A stretch of 64,000 nt of DNA from Lyophyllum atratum (Eukaryota > Basidiomycota > Agaricomycetes > Agaricales > Lyophyllaceae), in NCBI GenBank assembly GCA_014905825.1, contig JACGCN010000005.1, positions 2,108,001 through 2,172,000 on the forward strand, read 5' to 3'. The position numbers and the translations under genes are program-made. Numbering within the stretch: the first letter of the stretch is position 1; each line of letters opens with the position of its first letter. The notes beneath the pieces are model-generated. The model searched no databases and was not told the origin of the DNA. It worked only from the letters and a program-made list of their open reading frames with translations. Positions 31,917-43,355 of the stretch are shown here, piece by piece.

Positions 31917-33799
31917 TCACAAAATCAGTCGGTCGCATTTCGACATTCGTACGCGCGACCAGCTACATGAATCAGCATTCTCCACCAGCTCCAGCGCGCC
32001 AATCCAGCTCGGTACGCTGCCAATCGGCACGCGCGTGTACTTGGCGGACAGTGCGCCCCTATTGTTCAGAGTAGCGAGGAGACTCATGAAAAACACTGGT
32101 TAGGATATGATGTGTATGATCAGCGCGGCTCGGAGGGGACTGGGAATGGAGGGGGATGTGTACATTTACCGAAAGAAAGGTAGATGCTTATGTATATGAA
32201 GTCCTGGGGTGCGAAGGCGTATGCCACCAGGCACGCTATTGAAGATAGTCTGTTGGGATGTTAATGCTTATTGGCGGAGAATACGCTTTCACGCACGCGC
32301 TGAGCGCACCTGCAAGATTTATCAGTATGCTGGAAAAGAAGAAAAATGTTTTTTGCGTAGAGGACGTACAAGTATTGATGGTATACTTCATCAAGACGTT
32401 GATCAGACAATTGAACCTGAGAAACGCAAGGTCGTGTCAAACATCTTGACATACATGATTCGACGTAAAATGACACAAATCAAATACCTCGGCAGTCCTG
32501 ATCGAGTTCTCAACAATGAAACGCAGAGCGAACCTGCTATCAGGATGTCCGAGACGACATCACCAGTCAACCCGATGTAGAGGAGGTACTGGCAGTAATG
32601 GAAATTAGAAAGGCAGGTCAAAAGCGGGTTGGCTTACGGATATCTCTGTGTAGTTGCCCATCTTTTGAGTTGGAATCTGATAGGATACGTATGAGGGGGT
32701 GAATTTCGTGGCAAGTGTGATCGACGAACGCGCGAGTAGCGCACACTACAGGAAGTTTAGCTCCTCGCATTTCCTCAGGATTTTTGGACAACGTACAGAT
32801 CCCGATGACTAGTCAGACAATGGAAGAGTTCACTCCTGTGAGTTCTGCAGATGAGTTTAAGGGACGTTACCAAATGTCGCGATTGAAGCCACAGCCTGAT
32901 GGAGCACACACTCGTCTGAACGCATCGATATCGAGACAAGCGAACTATAGACTCACAATGCAGCCGACAAAGATCTTGTTTCGACCGTCCGCTAGGAGAT
33001 CCATGAGTCTGAGGATATAAAAAGAAATCCGCCTTGGGAGGATGAACACACATATCCAGATCCTTCTCGCGAAGATTCTGTCATGAGGTTAGTATTGGAA
33101 CGGAAGTTAGATAGCCATCCACGTACATCCTGATGATGAGGTTGCTGAAACACTATTGAAGAGGTTTCCACCTCGATCAGATCGGCTTGCTCAATGAGGG
33201 ATATCGACTCACAAAAACGTATATCGGTGTCTACAATAGATAGCCGTTCGCCACGTCATAATCATACAGAGGAAAGTTCACAGCCTGCCAAGTGACGTAC
33301 GATTATACTCCTATGAGCAGTCAATGGAGTCAGCTTTTGCTTCATCGACTACATACATACACCTTACCAGACCGCATTCTGTATGGCTGTTGCTTGGCCG
33401 TAGGTTGAGATGAGATAATAATATAATGCGTGGGACGTAAATGCTATCTGCAGGGTATCCAGGACCCTGTCCCACTTTCAGCGCCAGTGGGTCGCTGAGG
33501 CGAAATGGTTGACCGTACCAGAGTAAGAATATCTGCTGTGTGTCAGCCAAGTACGAGTAGCTATGAAGTATGGCCATGGGCGAACGCACCACTAGCCTGA
33601 AGCCCCATGAATCTTTTCCCGGGTCCTTCGAATACATGAACGTTTGGGTGCATGTGATGCCGTAAAGTCTATCAGAACATTGGGGTGATTTGGGTCTGTG
33701 GTAAGGTGGGGCGGGATGGTTGAGGACTCACAATGCAGCTACAATGTTCCCGACGAACAAGGCACCGAGCGTTCTGTCAAGGTCAAAAGGAATATCCAT
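31917..33799 (-). CDS. DUF6534 multi-helix membrane protein 2
   Basis: Second copy of the DUF6534 family. The ATG is at 33797-33799, with exon 1 MDIPFDLDRTLGALFVGN. Next comes LYGITCTQTFMYSKDPGKDS. The DUF6534 hallmark is at about 32480-32600: VSDILIAGSLCVSLLRTR, then CLINVLMKYTINT after an intron. The tail has MSLLATLNNRGALSAKY and ends at 31917-31919. Exons between 32650 and 33300 were not fully placed. The hallmark exons are open. Layout matches copy 1, so they are paralogues. The function is unknown. Confidence 0.73.
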
Positions 33800-34661
33800 G
33801 ATCGATCTATCCAATGCACATATCCAGCCCTTTTGTCGCCATCTACGTCGCCATGGGTTGGAACATCGATCTCAAAGAATCAACACTGCTCCACGGACTG
33901 CCCAGTGCCATTTCCTGCTGATGGTCTCGTTTGAGTGACAGGTCGTGCTTCGCACTGCCGTGTAGATCATGAACAAAGATGCCTCCGGTTATCTAGGGAA
34001 AGACCGCTGACGCTGAGAGAGTTCCAACGAGACTTGGGCGTTACTGCTTCTATCTTTGTTGGCCACGTATCTTGAGACCCTCAGCCCTCAACAGACCTGG
34101 GGTCATCACGCCAGGCACACTTGAAATCGGCATCGTAGTTCGCCTCACAGCCACGCCCTGCTCGCTGACCTGAATTAGGGCTCGCGATAGGTTGTGGAAC
34201 AGATATGTGAAAGTATGGGGCGCGAGAGCGGGAGGTTCGGGAAATATTCAATATTTAGATTTTAACGTTTAGATGGCGGGACAATAGAGAGGGCGGAAGG
34301 TAGAGGGCGTGGGAGCTCGGCTAGAACTCCAACTCTTCAAGTTACCTTGCCTTGACATCATTAACTGCACGCAGTGAACAGCATACTCGATTAAGTATCC
34401 CGGCATGCATGTAAATACGTCTTCGTCCCCAACCCTAGTACTTGTAGGCCTGGCACACATATGCTTGGCTAGCTTCCCGGCCTACTTCACACACGGGCTT
34501 TCAGGCCAAACATGAACCACATGTAAAGTTCCGCTGGCAGCCTATAGCGTGATAGGAGTACTACTGTCTACATTATCCAACTTGAAGTTATCCGGGAATT
34601 GGGATATTAAGCTTTGAATAATGAGTTTGAAGGAAGAAAAAAATGCAACTTTCCGTGTCAT
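33800..34661. other. Intergenic, 862 bp
   Basis: Upstream of DUF6534 copy 2 and 3' of tRNA-Phe. No gene is recognised. Confidence 0.45.
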
Positions 34662-34756
34662 TGGGGGCACCGCGGATTGAACGCGGGACCTTCAGAAATC
34701 ACTGCCAATCCTGACACACCTTCAGTCTGCTGCTCTCCCAACTGAGCTATGCCCCC
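34662..34756 (-). tRNA. tRNA-Phe(GAA) with an intron
   Basis: The acceptor GGGGGCA (from 34756) pairs with TGCCCCC, with discriminator A at 34662. The D arm is GCTC/GAGC. The anticodon GAA is at 34721-34723 in CTGAAG. An intron of about 22 nt follows position 37. The T arm is CCGCG-TTCAATC-CGCGG. The outermost pair of the anticodon stem is mismatched. Confidence 0.92.
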
Positions 34757-34852
34757 ATGATGCACCGTCCAAGACTTATACCCAGGATGGGCTCGAGTAG
34801 GAGTACAAATGTTCATCTCTTCATCTATCATATAAGATGTACACAACGTTCG

Positions 34853-35872
34853 TTAACCCTGTGCCATCCCCTCTATCACCAGGCGAGACATATCTCTGAA
34901 ATTCTTCACCTGTCCACAGGCGTACCGGACGTAAGCAGGATCTCTGTCGTACGCAATCTGGGCAGTCTTGATCTGAGGTAGGGCATAAACGCGAATCAGC
35001 AAAGGCGGAGTAGGCGGGGGTCAAGGGAAACATACAAGGATATCAGCAGTTAGGCCCTTGATTGGTGACGCCGAGCTTCTAAAGCGATGCATTCGGTAGA
35101 TCATATTGCCCAGGATCGGGACTGCAGTGTCCGACGTGTTCTGGCGAAGGCAAGATATCGAGGCCTGCAAGTAGGATCGAAAGGTGGTGCTCACATAAAG
35201 ATCCTCCTGATACGGCCAGTCCTCAGTTCCCGGTTCCACTAATGATTCGCCCTTTGCGATACTCGGGTCTAAAAGCGCCTTCAGTGGATGCGTGAATATG
35301 CAAGCCACCTCGCCCTCTTGCGCTTTGAGTTCTTTGAGTAATGATGGTCGTGTCAAGACCGCCACCACTGGCGTCACGACGATCTTGTACAGCGAGATGA
35401 ACGGCTCCAGCACAGCGACAGTGTGGATATCCGGCGAGTTCAAGGGTAACCCCACTTCCTCATGGGCTTCCCGGTACTATTGAAGATATCAGTCACATGA
35501 AACGAATCACGTAGAAAGACGCACAGCCGTCTCGATGAAATCCTCATCAGTAGCATCTACCCTTCCTCCGGGCAAGGCAGTCTGTCCAGGATGAGTCCTC
35601 AATGTCTTCGATCGCGTCGTCAACAACACACGAAGTGCGCCGGCCTGCTCATAAAGGAGTATCAAGACGGCTCCAAGTTTAGACTGGGGGTGTAGGGTGC
35701 TAAGTGGATGTGCACGTCAGTCCGCAAGACCGAAGCAGGATGGCATGTGACTGACGGACAGGTCGGGTCGTTCGGAGCTGTGTTGGATCAATCGCTGAAT
35801 GCATGCTTTACACTCTGGAGAGAAGGTGTCCAGGGCGCCCTGTGGGACGGGTGGTACGACGAGGTCGGTCAT
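34853..35872 (-). CDS. NUDIX hydrolase, CoA diphosphatase type (Pcd1/NUDT7-like)
   Basis: Predicted to cleave CoA or CoA esters to 4'-phosphopantetheine derivatives and 3',5'-ADP, typically in peroxisomes. It starts MTDLVVPPVPQGALDTF at 35872. The CoA-diphosphatase signature LLTTRSKTLRTHPGQ is followed by LPGGRVDATDEDFIETA, and the NUDIX helix YREAHEEVGL completes after an intron. C-terminal exons carry SPIKGLTADIL and IKTAQIAYDRDPAYVRYA, and the stop is at 34853-34855. Four or five introns are present. The final residues AQG do not form a canonical SKL peroxisome signal. A run of CCA triplets directly precedes the ATG in the leader. Confidence 0.88.
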
Positions 35873-35910
35873 GGTGGTGGTGGTGGTGGTGGTAGGTGGT
35901 GTGGTGGTCC
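35872..35910. repeat. TGG/CCA triplet repeat at the NUDIX start
   Basis: About seven perfect TGG triplets on the plus strand (35872-35893), then a degenerate tail. It sits in the 5' leader of the NUDIX gene as (CCA)n. Confidence 0.85.
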
Positions 35911-36645
35911 GGAGTCAACCCGTAAATCCAAGTGATCGGACTTTGGGGAAATGTTATCTATAATGATCGGGAGTCGCAGCCGCAATCTCCTGATCGAAAC
36001 CCCTCTGGTACCGTCTAGCAAACTCAAGGTGAGTAGATAACCCCGCTGAACCATTCAGGCGTCGTTGCAGATCTCCTCTGTAGTTTGCTACTACGGACCG
36101 ACAGAAAATGACCTTTAGATAGCCTATTTACAGCCGATAGTTTGCCGAACGCCATGATTCTGTGGTCCTAGTCCTATACGCTTTACGCTGGCCCTTACAC
36201 CACTCTACACAGGGATTACTGGCGCTCGGAAGGCCTGAAGAAGTATGGAATCTACTATAACGCACATCGGAAGGTAGGGGAAATATGCGCCTTCAATTGA
36301 TGACCGCGGACGGAGTTAGATAGCACGCGCCACAATCGCCACCACACTCAGAGTCGGTCGTGTAACAAAAAGTTACAAAAGACGATCCATTCCAAGGATA
36401 CAAGGATAATTTTCTCTGCTATCATGAATGCATAGATCAATACCTTTTCATTGTCGCGGCATCCGCACAGGCCTATTTCGAAACCTTCAGAAAACCTTGG
36501 ATGCCAGATAGCACAGCACAGGTGATAATACAGGTGATAGTGAAAATCGATCAAATGAGTACATATATACAATATCTATGGTATGAAGAGGTCAATGTAA
36601 GCGCCAAGTTCCAGGTATTGTCGAGGCCTAAAGGAACAGACACCA
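35873..36645. other. Intergenic, 773 bp
   Basis: Beyond the triplet repeat nothing is recognised. It is 3' of the first DUF7918 gene and 5' of the NUDIX gene. Confidence 0.45.
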
Positions 36646-36696
36646 TCAGGTCAAGTCGATTGCGTCGCCGAGCTGTCGCATACCAGGGTCATTTCT

Positions 36697-37768
36697 TCAG
36701 AATTCCATTTTGGATGTCCCTGCCGGCTCAATCTTCACCCTTTTGTTCGCCTTATCCTGCTTTCGCTGCAAAATCAACAGTTCCTCCTGATAATACTATG
36801 GTCAGATAGATTCGACGGGAAAGACGCTCGGTAGTAGTCCCACCTTCAAAGCCTTGATTCTCTGTGCATCCACAACCTCGTCATCCTTGGTAAGATCAAT
36901 GATATCATCGGCAGTCGCGAAGCGTTTGCGTTTCTTGTCTACAACGATGATACCATTTGCCTGAAGTTGGGCTGTTTGTGCATTTAGGGGTGTTGGGAGG
37001 TCGGGTCAGTGATCACATCACCTACCAAGAGGTCGGTATTTGAATATGAAAGTCGCGACCTTCCCAAATTTAACGGTCTCGACAAACTCCACCTTGCATT
37101 GCGTCTCAGGTGAGAGCCTTGGCCACACGTAAGGCGGCGCAGAGATCTATAGGCCAGAAGCTTACTTGGAACCGTGTATCATTCCCTTCTTGGAGCGCTC
37201 GTGGACCTTGCCCGGTTCAGGGAATACCTTCTTCCACTTCCATCGCGTGGAACTCCCTTTTACACGGCACTGCTGTATCTCCAATTTAATCTCGCCGAGA
37301 TGCGAGGAAGCTGTGTATAGGTAACGATCGTCTAAATGGACGCTGGTGAGGAGTGGCAGGCACCAACTTGAACATAGAACGACTCAACCTGTCAGGTCTA
37401 ACTTCGAGAACAAAAATAATCTTTCGGTCGTTTTCGACGTTGTAAAACCCTTGATACAAGAAGTACGGCCGTTCAGATATTTGGCGCTATGTGTTAACGT
37501 CCCAGTGTCACCCCTCGTCCCATCCACATATACCCTGCCCGAACTTGTGAACGATCCAAGCGAGTCTTTCCAACATATAGAGAAATTCTACGGGTCCATA
37601 ATTATTAGTGAAGCACGAGTGTGTTACCGCATTGTAAATGATCACCTTTCCAACTTCTGAGGCAACCCAGCATGTAGCTAGTCTCTTATCCGGGAAGTAT
37701 TTAATAGCATATTGTGGCTGTTGGACCCCTTCCATACAAATCCAGGCAGAGAAATTATCGAGTTTCAT
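36697..37768 (-). CDS. DUF7918 protein 1 (C-terminal SIM-like tail lost by a stop)
   Basis: DUF7918 is a fungal family of unknown role. It starts MKLDNFSAWICMEGVQQP at 37768. The exons then give ATCWVASEVGK, the segment ending SSGRVYVDGTRGD, then DDRYLYTASSHLGEIKLEIQ, KVHERSKKGMIHG and VATFIFKYRPL. A linker has DDIIDLTKDDE (SIM-like) and a basic C-terminal helix. TGA at 36697-36699 ends the frame after KMEF. The same frame continues downstream to QLGDAIDLT and a second stop at 36646-36648, matching the ends of the other copies. This copy has therefore lost the terminal motif unless the stop is an error. Confidence 0.78.
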
Positions 37769-38397
37769 AAGCGTTGTATGTGCGATAGAGTTGCTGCGTT
37801 AGTTGCACCATGCAAAGATGGGGACTGGCCCAAGGGGTTGATGATAGGGGTTCGGTGAGACTTAGACATGGCTGTCACAGATCACATGCCCTGTTACGCG
37901 TCGCACCCTCGAGTTCAAGCTGGCGCCGCGCCTGCATTTGTGCGGCATGTTAATCGTCTCCTGAAGCAAGACAAGCATAAAGAATCGGAGAAACAGCAGG
38001 ATATATAGGAGCTCACCGTCAGGACCTTCAAAGTAGCTGCAACTTGTTCATTTTCGTTATCTTTTGACTGATCCTCGTCCTCATCGTCCATGCTGTCAAT
38101 TGCCGCCACGAGTAATGGATCATGCATACAGAGTATAAACAATAACTAGAATAGAAATAATGGGTGGCTGAGTAGATTAATTACAAGACGTACAACCCGT
38201 CCTTGTATCAACCAACTGGTATCATGCAAGGATTCGAAGGTCTACCTGTCCGCTATATGGTAGAGCCCATCGGTAAAAGGAAAGAATAGATGTTACTAAT
38301 AGTAATAGGGGAAGCATGGTATCGGATGCCCGGATTCTATGGATATGTACCATTAGTAGATCGCAGACGGATCGTGAAATTATCGACGAACCCCATG
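37769..38397. other. Intergenic, 629 bp
   Basis: Promoter of DUF7918 copy 1 and 3' flank of copy 2. No gene is recognised. Confidence 0.45.
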
Positions 38398-39540
38398 TTA
38401 CAAAGTGAGGTCAATAACCTCCCCTGATATGAAAGACGGGCGAGTTTTGGGCTCCGTCTTGACCTTCTTGGCCACCGATTTTGAGCCTTTCTTTGCCAGC
38501 TTCGCCTGAATCAGTCGCTGAAGGTAGCGAGGTATTAGAGATCAGGATCCGAGATACAAGAAACAGGAGAAAGTGCAGAAAGTGCTCACCAGTTGGGCCT
38601 TAAGCGCCGCTTCGTCTTCCTCCACATTATCTTCCGGCTCGTCCTCGTCGTCCGCGCCGTCCATTTCGCCCGCTTTTCTCTTTCCGCCCTGGTTGTGAAC
38701 CACCGGTTCGGGAGGTGCGATACCATCTGCCCTGAGCACATCTGTGGTTGTGTTTGGAGAAGTCAACATATACATTGCAATTGGTGGGCTTACCGAGTGA
38801 CCGGTATTTGAAGGTAAACGTAGCGAGGGTGGAAATGTGCTTGAATGTCGTCATCGTGACTGTCGGCCGTACGGATTCCTGGCCAAACCTATGAAGAATG
38901 TAGTCTGGGGTCAGGTTTAACATGAAACAGACGCTCGCTTACTGAACTCGGTGAACCATCGCCTTCTTTGAACGTTCGTGCACCTTCCCATCAACAAGAG
39001 GATCGTGTGTCTTCGGCGTTTCCACGCCCGTCGACTCAACGTGTGATAAGCGCAAGACGATGTCGCCCAGGTCTTTCATGTTCTCCGAGTTAAGGTACGT
39101 ATCATCGTCTAGTTTAAAATATATAGAAATGAGTTTTTGAATAATGAGGAAATGGCTTCAACACACCTGTCAGCTCAATAGGCGCGAACATTAGAGGTCT
39201 GCTTGTTGTTGGCGAGGTTACGAGATAATCTCGAGTAACAAGCAGAGTCATACGCTCCTTCATGAGATTCCCTCCAATGCAAACGCCATCGACATCGATG
39301 ATACCGCTTCTCTCAACAGGGCGTGGTTCTAGAGGTCTCCAGTTCACAGCAAAAGACTGCAGCAGACTCGTCACGAAGGTTCGACTGCAGACTTCAATAT
39401 TGAATGCTCACCTTTCCTGCTTCCGAAGGAATCCAGCAAGTGGCTGCAGTTGCATTAGCACCCGCGTCAGCGCTGACCTCGTATTCGGGCAGCCTCACGC
39501 CATCAACGGTTATGTACACCTCAAAACCGAAAAATTGCAT
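38398..39540 (-). CDS. DUF7918 protein 2
   Basis: Starts MQFFGFEVYITVDGVRLP at 39540 and ends at 38398-38400. It shows the family blocks ATCWIPSEAGK, SFAVNWRPLEPR, SGIIDVDGVCIGG, DDDTYLNSENMKDLGDIVLR, KVHERSKKAMVHR, TFTFKYRSL and DVLRADGIAPPEP. An acidic linker (DDEDEPEDNVEEDE) and a Lys-rich stretch follow. The last residues are GEVIDLTL, a SUMO-interaction-like motif. Five to six introns are present. No lesion was seen. It is closest to copy 4 (47145-48279) by its C-terminal half (DVLRADGIAP, KKGSKS). Confidence 0.8.
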
Positions 39541-40080
39541 CTGGTGAGCGAGTTTGACGCGTCGTAGATTGGGGGAAAACAGGAGACTGAGATCGAGTTA
39601 TTTAAGCTGTGTAACAACAATAGCATCTGATGGGCCTCCAACAAAAAAAACCTTTGCAGGGCCGTGGCCGGGCGCGCTGGTTATGGTTGGGAGTAAGGAC
39701 AAAGACGCGTCACGCCTCTTTAGACGTTTGAGGCCAAGTGTGCTTGAATCAAACGTTAGTGACAAACAAAAGCAATGACTTGCCACTTCTCGACACGAAG
39801 CCACACATTGTGCATTCCTCGACAATCCGCAACCTCCTCGACACGGAGATATGCCGTAGACCTAAGACAATACTAGCTGAAGGGATGTGGAACCCGTCAT
39901 CAAGACCATGCTCCCAAAATGTCTGACCTCCCACAACGTTGCCAACTTTGTCGCAAAATGCCCTTGCTTATCATGATGAATCCACTGAACCAGGATCATG
40001 ATAGACACATCAAATTGACCACGAGAACCTATACCACATCGCGTAACTATGAGTCCAAGATTTGCCCACTCAGCATCTCT
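39541..40080. other. Intergenic, 540 bp
   Basis: Between the start of DUF7918 copy 2 and the 3' end of hydrophobin 1. No gene is recognised. Confidence 0.45.
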
Positions 40081-40530
40081 TTACAAGCTCAGATTGACGG
40101 GGGTGCATCCGATCGCGACAAGGCCATCTGCAAAAGTAAGTCAGAAAAGAGCGCAACGGGAAAAGTGAGATTTCGATTGGTCTTACGGAAGGAGTTGTCC
40201 TCGCAGCAGACAGGTTGAGCAGTGCTGTTGAATTCATTAGTGATCAGATGAAAACATTCATTGGCCGTGATCTTACCAAGAGTCGCCTCCCGCGCCAATG
40301 ACGGTGATGGGCGTGCAGGTGACGCCAACGAGGACGTTGATGTCCTGAACAACGACGCCGAGAAGGCCAAGGATCCCCGCAACGGGGTCGCTTCCAGCGG
40401 TCTGAACGCTGTTGCAGCACTGAACGGGCCCAGTGTTGCACTGGCTGGCGGGGGTGTTCCGACGAGTCGGTGTGGCAGCAGCAAGGGTAGCGAGGGCGAC
40501 GGCGACAAGAACAGAGGGTTTGAACTGCAT
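40081..40530 (-). CDS. Class I hydrophobin 1
   Basis: Secreted amphipathic protein that coats aerial hyphae and spores. Exons are 40277-40530, 40187-40224 (38 nt) and 40081-40127, 112 aa. The signal peptide [19 protein letters not shown] is followed by the eight cysteines in the class I pattern: C-x6-CC, long loop, C-x12-C, x5-CC, x12-C. Key segments are [13 protein letters not shown] and [12 protein letters not shown]. It is head-to-head with hydrophobin 2, which shares about the same sequence and exon structure. A TATA box lies at 40603-40608 (minus strand). Confidence 0.96.
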
Positions 40531-40602
40531 GGTGGAGAATTGGATTTACTAAACAACGACTGCTGGTGTTTGGTGAGGATATACTGCCAACATCATGGCC
40601 CT

Positions 40603-40608
40603 TTTATA
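40603..40608 (-). promoter_or_regulatory. TATA box of hydrophobin 1
   Basis: CGCGTATAAAAGG on the minus strand, about 73 bp before the ATG. The same block and the leader CACCAGCAGTCG recur in front of hydrophobin 2. Confidence 0.85.
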
Positions 40609-41780
40609 CGCGCGATGTGAGTCGAAGATCTCTAGATGAGAACATCTATCTCATAAGGAAGGTGGAGCCTCCAGCTTAGCCATGAGAACCAAGAAAACCC
40701 AGAGGCGTTGTCAAAGTGGAGCAGAGCAATACAGAGCTACCAGGCCTAGGTATGTACATGACGGTCAGTGGGAACAAGCAAGTTTGCAGTTTACTCTTGT
40801 TTGTCTCACTCGACGTTCTGAACCTGAACAAACAACCAACCACGAAACTTTGGCTCCCCACTCATCGTTCTACTGCTAGTTCTCGTGGTTCTCAATAGAA
40901 ACAGCCATACTCTGCTGTACTGTGCAGCTATGCTCATCTCTGGCGACTATGTATCTTCATGATGAGAAAGACTAGTCTTTCATGCACGCTACGATGACGC
41001 ACAAGTGACGAAACCACAACTCACGACTGCCATGCGGGACGGACAGAACTCTGTCGACATGAGCTTCGAGAAATACTTTCCAATGGGAACTTGATCCTTG
41101 CACGTCTAGCCAAGCTGATCTCCCTGGGCGCCTAGGATGGATAAATCCAGACAAGACGCACCTCTCCGCCTCAATCTATAGGCTTCGCTTAATGGTACTA
41201 AGCCCTAAATCCAAACGGTAGCGCTGTGTTGTGCAAAGGGTCCCTTTATCTCCAGCCAGTCGAGTTTTAAACTGCGACATTGTGGTGAACGCCGTCAGTT
41301 TCCCGATGTCAACGATAACATACCGATTTCGCGAACGTCACATCAAATTCGGAGGTCTGGCAGGTTTGGGAGATAGTGCGACTTCTGCGATAGCGTTTTC
41401 CGTCGCTGCCCGGTTATATGATCTCATAGTGATATCATGCTTGGCTATCCGGCGACAGCGACATGGCCCTGGGTACCGTTTTCACGTAAACTGTCAAACA
41501 GCAGCCTCACCGCCTTGTTCTTGGTATACGACTCGTCTCACATGGTATGTCGGAGGTGTTTGACATGGGAACTACTCTATGAATTGTATTGCCAGCCATC
41601 AACGCGTGGTCTTTATGTGCTTGTGAATCGTCATCTTACCCGCAAAGCTGCATGGTCCGTCTCTTCCGTCCGTTCATTTTGCATCGCCCGTCTCCACTTC
41701 GACGTCGCCATCATTTCTTTCTTGTAATTCATGACGCGATTGCCTGTCCTTCTTGTGTGCCCTGAACCCATCCGTGCGCG

Positions 41781-41786
41781 TATAAA
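41781..41786 (+). promoter_or_regulatory. TATA box of hydrophobin 2
   Basis: GCGCGTATAAAAGGACCA about 75 bp before the ATG. The leader ATCCTCACCGAACACCAGC is nearly identical to that of hydrophobin 1. Confidence 0.88.
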
Positions 41787-41857
41787 AGGACCACCGTTTC
41801 AAAATACATCCTCACCGAACACCAGCAGTCGCCGTTCAGTAAATCCTATCCTCCAAC

Positions 41858-42310
41858 ATGCAATTCAAACCCTCTTTTATCGCAACTCTCGCTCTAGCTA
41901 CCCTTGCTGCTGCCACACCGACTCGTCGGACCGAACCCGCTGGCCAGTGCAACACCGGGCCCATCCAGTGCTGCAACAGCGTCCAAACCGCCGGAAGCGA
42001 CCCCGTTGCGAAGATCCTTGGTCTCCTCGGCATCGTCGTCCAGGATCTCAACGTCCTTGTCGGACTGACTTGCACACCCATCACCGTTATTGGCGGAGGA
42101 GGCAACTCTTGGTAAGCTCTTCTCTGATGTGGGCGTTGACCTCGTCACTAATGGTCTCGACAGCACTTCTCAACCGGTCTGCTGCGAGAACAACAACTTC
42201 AGTAAGATAAACCTGCACCATTTTAATCTTCCTTCTGCACATTTTTCTGATTCACTTCTGCAGATGGCGTCGTTGCGATCGGATGCACCCCCATCAACGT
42301 TGGGTTGTAG
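41858..42310 (+). CDS. Class I hydrophobin 2
   Basis: Exons are 41858-42111, 42164-42201 (38 nt) and 42264-42310, 112 aa. Signal peptide [19 protein letters not shown]. Cysteine spacing is C-x6-CC-x32-C-x12-C-x5-CC-x12-C-x7, class I. Segments are [25 protein letters not shown] and [13 protein letters not shown]. Closest relative in the window is hydrophobin 1. Both introns sit at the same positions in all four hydrophobins here. Confidence 0.97.
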
Positions 42311-42649
42311 GAAGGAGAGATGAGTTGGTACCTACGCGTTTCCATCGTGTATTGTGATAATGCCGCGTATCTGTTGATCTGTTGAATCTATTCTATGGCT
42401 GAAAAAGCATTAAGGTTGGCTGTTCGAGTCAACAATCGAAGTCATCCCTGTCCGTTGACCAGACGAGTTGATCGAATTTTCCTGGCCACCCTGGGTCCGT
42501 TACAGTGATGCACCTATCAATCAATTAACAGAGCAGAACATCGAGTCAACAAATCAGTACGAGGCGCAAAGGGTGTATCAATAGTCCATTACTCGAGTAT
42601 GTCTCCTCTTCGACCGGAACTATGTGCTGTACAGAATTAGCATATTCCT
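42311..42649. other. Intergenic, 339 bp
   Basis: 3' flank of hydrophobin 2. Nothing is recognised. Confidence 0.45.
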
Positions 42650-42787
42650 GTGCTATACGAAGCTCGTGTCTTGATTAGGAAGGCTGCACACCGCAGGCCG
42701 CCTGAGTAGCCTCGTTAGCTTCGATGTATAGGTTGGTAGATCCAAGCCATCAATAGTGATAAATGCCTCGAAGCCGGGCAATTGCAT
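42650..42787 (-). pseudogene. DUF7918 N-terminal exon relic
   Basis: From ATG 42785-42787 it reads MQLPGFEAFITIDGLDLP, the DUF7918 opening block, most like copy 2. It then loses frame (TYTSK followed by a shifted ANEATQAAC) and meets stops. No later DUF7918 block was seen downstream. This is a first-exon fragment. Confidence 0.75.
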
Positions 42788-43355
42788 CGCGCAAGGATGT
42801 TTGAGTTGTCGTAATGGTGAAGGAAGAGCTGTTTCTTTCACTCTCACGGCCACTATTGAACAGTCAGTTAGACTATGTAAGTGACATGGCACTGCCCCCG
42901 TGGCCTTTACTTTGTTCAAGCGCTATTGGTGGTACGCGCTAGTTCATCCCTTTGATGGATATTGTGGTGACAGAAAGGCGAGTCATGACAAGGAATACGC
43001 CCAACGAAGTTCTAACTACGCAAGAACTCCGCGGTGTAGGCCCGGCCATCTCTTTAGAATCTGGGTCGCTGCAGAAGAGAAAAACTGTCAAACCCGGTTT
43101 GAGTTCAAGGATCGTATAAATTGCATACACTAGTAGTATGGTGATGGTATGGTACATTAGAATTAACGTGTCGTACTGAAAAAATGGTGTTTCCTTCCTC
43201 CTGAAAGCGTGCGATACGGTGGTAGCGATTGTCGATAAGTGTAGGTAGGTCCACAAGATCCTATGCAGGAGGATGGACCCGCTGATTGGAAGAACATCGT
43301 GGTTCCCTAGGACAAGATAAATGAAGGGAGATGAAGTCAAGACATAGGAGACGTA
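42788..43355. other. Intergenic, 568 bp
   Basis: Between the relic and DUF7918 copy 3. Nothing is recognised. Confidence 0.4.

Larger units (their letters stand above)
40531..41857. promoter_or_regulatory. Divergent region between hydrophobins 1 and 2, 1.3 kb
   Basis: Holds both promoters. Outside the proximal TATA/leader blocks no similarity between the two halves was obvious, and no gene is recognised. Confidence 0.6.

Noticed and set aside
41894..42166. Minus-strand ORFs over the hydrophobin genes
   Set aside because: Antisense to a clear hydrophobin exon; the same shadow recurs over hydrophobin 1.
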